Origin: Candolleomyces eurysporus
Taxonomy: Eukaryota > Basidiomycota > Agaricomycetes > Agaricales > Psathyrellaceae
Length of the DNA: 11,975 nt
Direction: 5' to 3'
Assembly (NCBI GenBank): GCA_027579435.1
Contig: JANBPK010001758.1
Location: 1 to 11,975 of the forward strand
Shown here: piece by piece, positions 9,485 to 11,975 of the stretch
How the letters are laid out: each line of letters opens with the position of its first letter
Numbering within the stretch: position 1 is the first letter of the stretch
Translations under genes and position numbers: made by a program
Notes under the pieces: model-generated
What the model was told of the DNA's origin: nothing
Seen by the model: the letters and a program-made list of their open reading frames with translations, nothing else
Databases searched by the model: none

Positions 9485-10989
9485 TTAGAGACCCAACTCG
9501 TCGGCATATGGCAGGGAGCCGACTTCGCCAACGGCGACATAGGTAGGCTTGGACGAGACAAGCGAAGATGCAGCCTGAAAGGTCGCAAGCACACAACAAT
9601 CAGTACGTGTCCCTCAATGCAAAAGAAATGAAAACCGACCTTGGAGAATGCAGAGGCGTTGACGGCATCGAAGGTGGAGAGGGTAGACGCAACAGAGAGG
9701 TCAGAGCCAGAGAAGATCTACCAAGCAAAGCATTCAGCAACTTTCTAACCATCAAAAAGAAAAAAAACATACCTTGGAGCCAATAGTAGCAACAAGTCCA
9801 GCCCGAGCATCCGCAGCACTAGCAGCCGCAAACTTGGCCTTTGCAACAGCGCTAGTCAACTCCTCCTGGCTAACCCCACTGGCGGCCTTCTTCAAAGCCT
9901 GGACAGCAGCCTGACCCGCCTGCTTGACACCCGCAGCGGTAGGCGCCTGCACAAGCAGACCGACAAGGGAGGCGTCCGAGTAGGGCAGGTACACCGACTG
10001 CACAGACGCGCCTTCCGGAATGGCGGCAGCCAACGCGGAGGTGCCCTTGGACCACTTGATGGAGGGCGAGGGGGAGAGGTAGGCAGCGAGGGTGGCGACC
10101 TCGGCGGAGGGTGCACCGGTCGTTCCGAATCCAATGAACGCAGTCTGCAGACCGCTGGAAGACTCGATACGGTTCTCGCCGCCGAAGTAGGTCGAGGCCG
10201 AGGTTGCGGGTCCGGTGGCGGAAGAGGCCGAGGCGAAGGCCTTGTTCACGAGCTCGGTGACCTTGGCTTGGTCGACGTTGGTGCCAATGACAGCAATGTT
10301 GTCCTTGGTGAACACGGAGGAGGCGTAGTCTTGCACGTCCTTGTAGCCGAAGTGGGGGTGCGAAGGGGCGTAGAGCGATGCGCCTAGACCCTGTCGGAAG
10401 GCGATGAGGTGGGCCAACTCGATAGCGAGGATGGCTGGGTTCGAGGCCGCGGCTGCAGCGTCGCCTTCGATGAGTGGTGCAACGTATTCTTGGAATTCAT
10501 GCCGAGTGAATTTGGCGGAAGTAACGAACGAGGACAAGACGTCAAGGAAGAAGGCTCTAATAACAACAAAAATCAGTCAGTAATTCTGCAAAAAATTCAG
10601 CAATACGCACTCGTCTCCCCGCAAGAATTCAGCAGTCAAAGCAAGGTGCTCCCGTCCCAGAGTCGAGGTCAAGACACCGCCGTAGAGGTCGCTCTCCCGG
10701 ACGGTTCCCAAAGCCGTACGCTTAGCAGTGCTCTACACAACCCATAAGCCTTCACAATCCTCTCAACAAATACATGGCAGCACACCTTGAATGCATAGTT
10801 CTTGAGAGCATTGGCAAGACCGGCCTGGGACTCATACCGACTGCCAGCTTTCACCAGAACGGTCAGGGACGACGTGGGTCCGTTGTTATCCACGGCAGCG
10901 ACCTTGACACCGCTGCTTTCCACAGCGGTGGCAAAGGACCGCGCTACGCGCTGGACGTTGCGCGCTGCCGATACTCTAGCTGCGAACAT
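9485..10989 (-). CDS. QCR2: Cytochrome bc1 complex core subunit 2, mitochondrial
   Basis: Five exons in transcript order: 10786-10989, 10611-10732, 9773-10556, 9640-9717 and 9485-9574, giving 425 aa, normal for fungal QCR2. Residues 1-20 (MFAARVSAARNVQRVARSFA) form an Arg-rich presequence without acidic residues, so the protein goes to mitochondria. The rest is the duplicated M16/pitrilysin fold: GPTSSLTVLVKAGSRYES, ESDLYGGVLTSTLGREHLAL, LAHLIAFRQGLGASLYAPSH and VFTKDNIAVIGTNV in the first half, and GLQTAFIGFGTTGAPSA onward in the second. It ends in KPTYVAVGEVGSLPYADELG, the family's characteristic C-terminus. The zinc motif HxxEH is absent (GLANALKNYAFK, residues 57-68), as expected of core 2, which is a structural subunit on the matrix side of complex III. 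The start is fixed by the presequence. No lesion is seen. Confidence 0.95.
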
Positions 10990-11485
10990 TTGGGGAGGGG
11001 AGGATGAGGAAAAGGTATTTTGAGTGGAACGGGGTTTTGGCAGCGAGGGGCGCGTTTTTCGGGTTCACTGATGGCTCCCCGGGTCTGTCCGGATTCTATG
11101 CCGGCAAAGGCAGGTAGCTCTCACGATCCTAAACGACCCGCCAATCAGAGGTGGACAATTTCAAGCCGACATGGTTATTGATAAAAAGACAGTGGACGAT
11201 GGTAGAGTAGACGTTCGATGGTAACGGTAACAGTGATCAGGCAGACGATTGGCAAAAAATAGTGAGTGAGTGTATGTATGAATGGAATAAAGAAAAGAAA
11301 AAAAACGGTTGATCAGGACGAAGACGAAACAAAGCTAAGGTTGCATTCGAGAGCGTATTGAATGAAGAACGTTCGAACAGTTAGACAGGGAGTGAGACGG
11401 TGCCAATCATCATGGAAAAGATTGAAGAGTAGAGTAACATGAACAACAATAAACGAAGGGGGATGCTCAAAAAAACACGGCACGT
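10990..11485. other. QCR2 upstream region and 3' flank of the downstream-listed gene
   Basis: Both neighbours are on the minus strand, so this stretch carries the QCR2 promoter near 10990-11200 and the 3' UTR of the Pro/Gly-rich gene nearer 11485. Purine-rich runs (for example aaagaaaagaaaaaaaac near 11289-11306) appear on the + strand, that is, pyrimidine tracts on the transcribed strand sense. No further gene is seen. Confidence 0.55.
11141..11145 (+). promoter_or_regulatory. CCAAT box upstream of QCR2
   Basis: A CCAAT pentamer in a good context (cgccaatcagag) lies about 150 bp upstream of the QCR2 start codon, in inverted orientation relative to the gene. The fungal HAP/CBC complex (Hap2/3/5) binds such sites in promoters of respiratory genes. 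The assignment rests on position and sequence only. Confidence 0.42.
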
Positions 11486-11975
11486 TCAACTGGCAGACTG
11501 GTTACCAGACGAGGCAGCAGCATTATGCTGCGGCATGCCGAACAGATGATGAGGCGGGAAGAAGCCAGTAGCAGATCCTGGAGGTGGAAGAGGGTGAGAC
11601 CAATCCGGAGTTGCGCTGTTAGGCCCCCACATAGAAGAGCCACCCAGCGAAGGAGGCGGGTGAGCGCTTCCCCCAGGTCCTCCTGCCCCACCATGCAGCT
11701 GCTGCTGGAGGAAGGGAAGTGGCGGTTGGATGGGTGTTGGTGGGTGAGCACCATTGCTACCACCTGGACCAGGACGCCCAGGTGCGCCGAATCCAGGTGC
11801 GGCAGAACCAGCTGGCCCAGGAGGGCCCCATGGGCCATTAGCGCCAATGAGCCCACTGCCAATTGTCCGAGGACTCGATGGGGAAGCTCCCCATACAGAC
11901 CCAGGAGCTGCACTCCCAATCCCAAGCGTCGTTCCAATCGGTACAGGAGCTCGACGAGCTGGTGCGGAAACAACC
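11486..11975 (-). CDS. Pro/Gly/Ser-rich protein of unknown function, C-terminal part (5' end outside window)
   Basis: A minus-strand frame stays open from the window edge to TGA at 11486-11488, giving at least 163 residues. It is rich in Pro, Gly, Ala and Ser with a short collagen-like stretch (GPWGPPGPAGSAAPGFGAPG), a Gln run (LQQQLHGG), and it ends FFPPHHLFGMPQHNAAASSG plus six residues. Low-complexity tails like this occur in fungal RNA-binding and regulatory proteins, but no domain is visible to name this one. A second minus-strand frame (11467-11973) is also open but gives a Leu-rich sequence; the Pro/Gly frame is preferred for its repetitive, disordered-protein composition. An unseen intron near the window edge cannot be excluded. 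Confidence 0.6.
   Translation of the reverse strand, partial: VVSAPARRAPVPIGTTLGIGSAAPGSVWGASPSSPRTIGSGLIGANGPWGPPGPAGSAAPGFGAPGRPGPGGSNGAHPPTPIQPPLPFLQQQLHGGAGGPGGSAHPPPSLGGSSMWGPNSATPDWSHPLPPPGSATGFFPPHHLFGMPQHNAAASSGNQSAS

Noticed and set aside
11467..11973. The 168-codon Leu-rich minus-strand ORF
   Set aside because: Its neighbouring frame gives coherent Pro/Gly/Ser-rich protein sequence; the Leu-rich reading looks like a frame shadow.

Overview
The window reads as nuclear DNA of a filamentous basidiomycete, probably an Agaricomycete. Genes are packed on both strands and cut by many 50-70 bp GT-AG introns with CTRAY-like branch sites. The gene families fit this: a secreted aryl-alcohol-oxidase-like GMC oxidoreductase, a DUF6534-type seven-helix protein (a family expanded in mushrooms) and a fungal complex III core subunit. 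All exon models below were spliced by hand from GT/AG sites, phase and family resemblance.

Layout. (1) 1-379 (+): 3' part of a ubinuclein/HPC2-like histone chaperone gene, which may continue through phase-compatible exons to 1184. (2) 1323-3617 (+): complete 11-exon GMC flavoprotein gene of 577 aa with a TATA box just upstream. (3) 3618-4260: convergent 3' flanks. (4) 4261-7003 (-): DUF6534-like membrane protein in about 19 exons, several only 10-16 nt long, with one junction I cannot fix. (5) 7004-8238: long divergent intergenic region with no supportable gene. (6) 8239-9169 (+): 250-aa NAD(P)-binding Rossmann protein in 4 exons. (7) 9170-9484: short convergent spacer. (8) 9485-10989 (-): QCR2, core subunit 2 of the cytochrome bc1 complex, 425 aa in 5 exons, with a CCAAT box upstream. 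(9) 11486-11975 (-): 3' end of an unrecognised Pro/Gly-rich protein.

The genes do not form a pathway. This is an ordinary mosaic of chromatin, secreted redox, membrane and respiratory genes. I found no mobile element, RNA gene, CRISPR array or convincing new system. The points most worth checking are the unusual microexon structure and ambiguous splice of the DUF6534 gene, the unresolved 3' end of the ubinuclein gene, and the loss of two aromatic active-site positions in the GMC enzyme.
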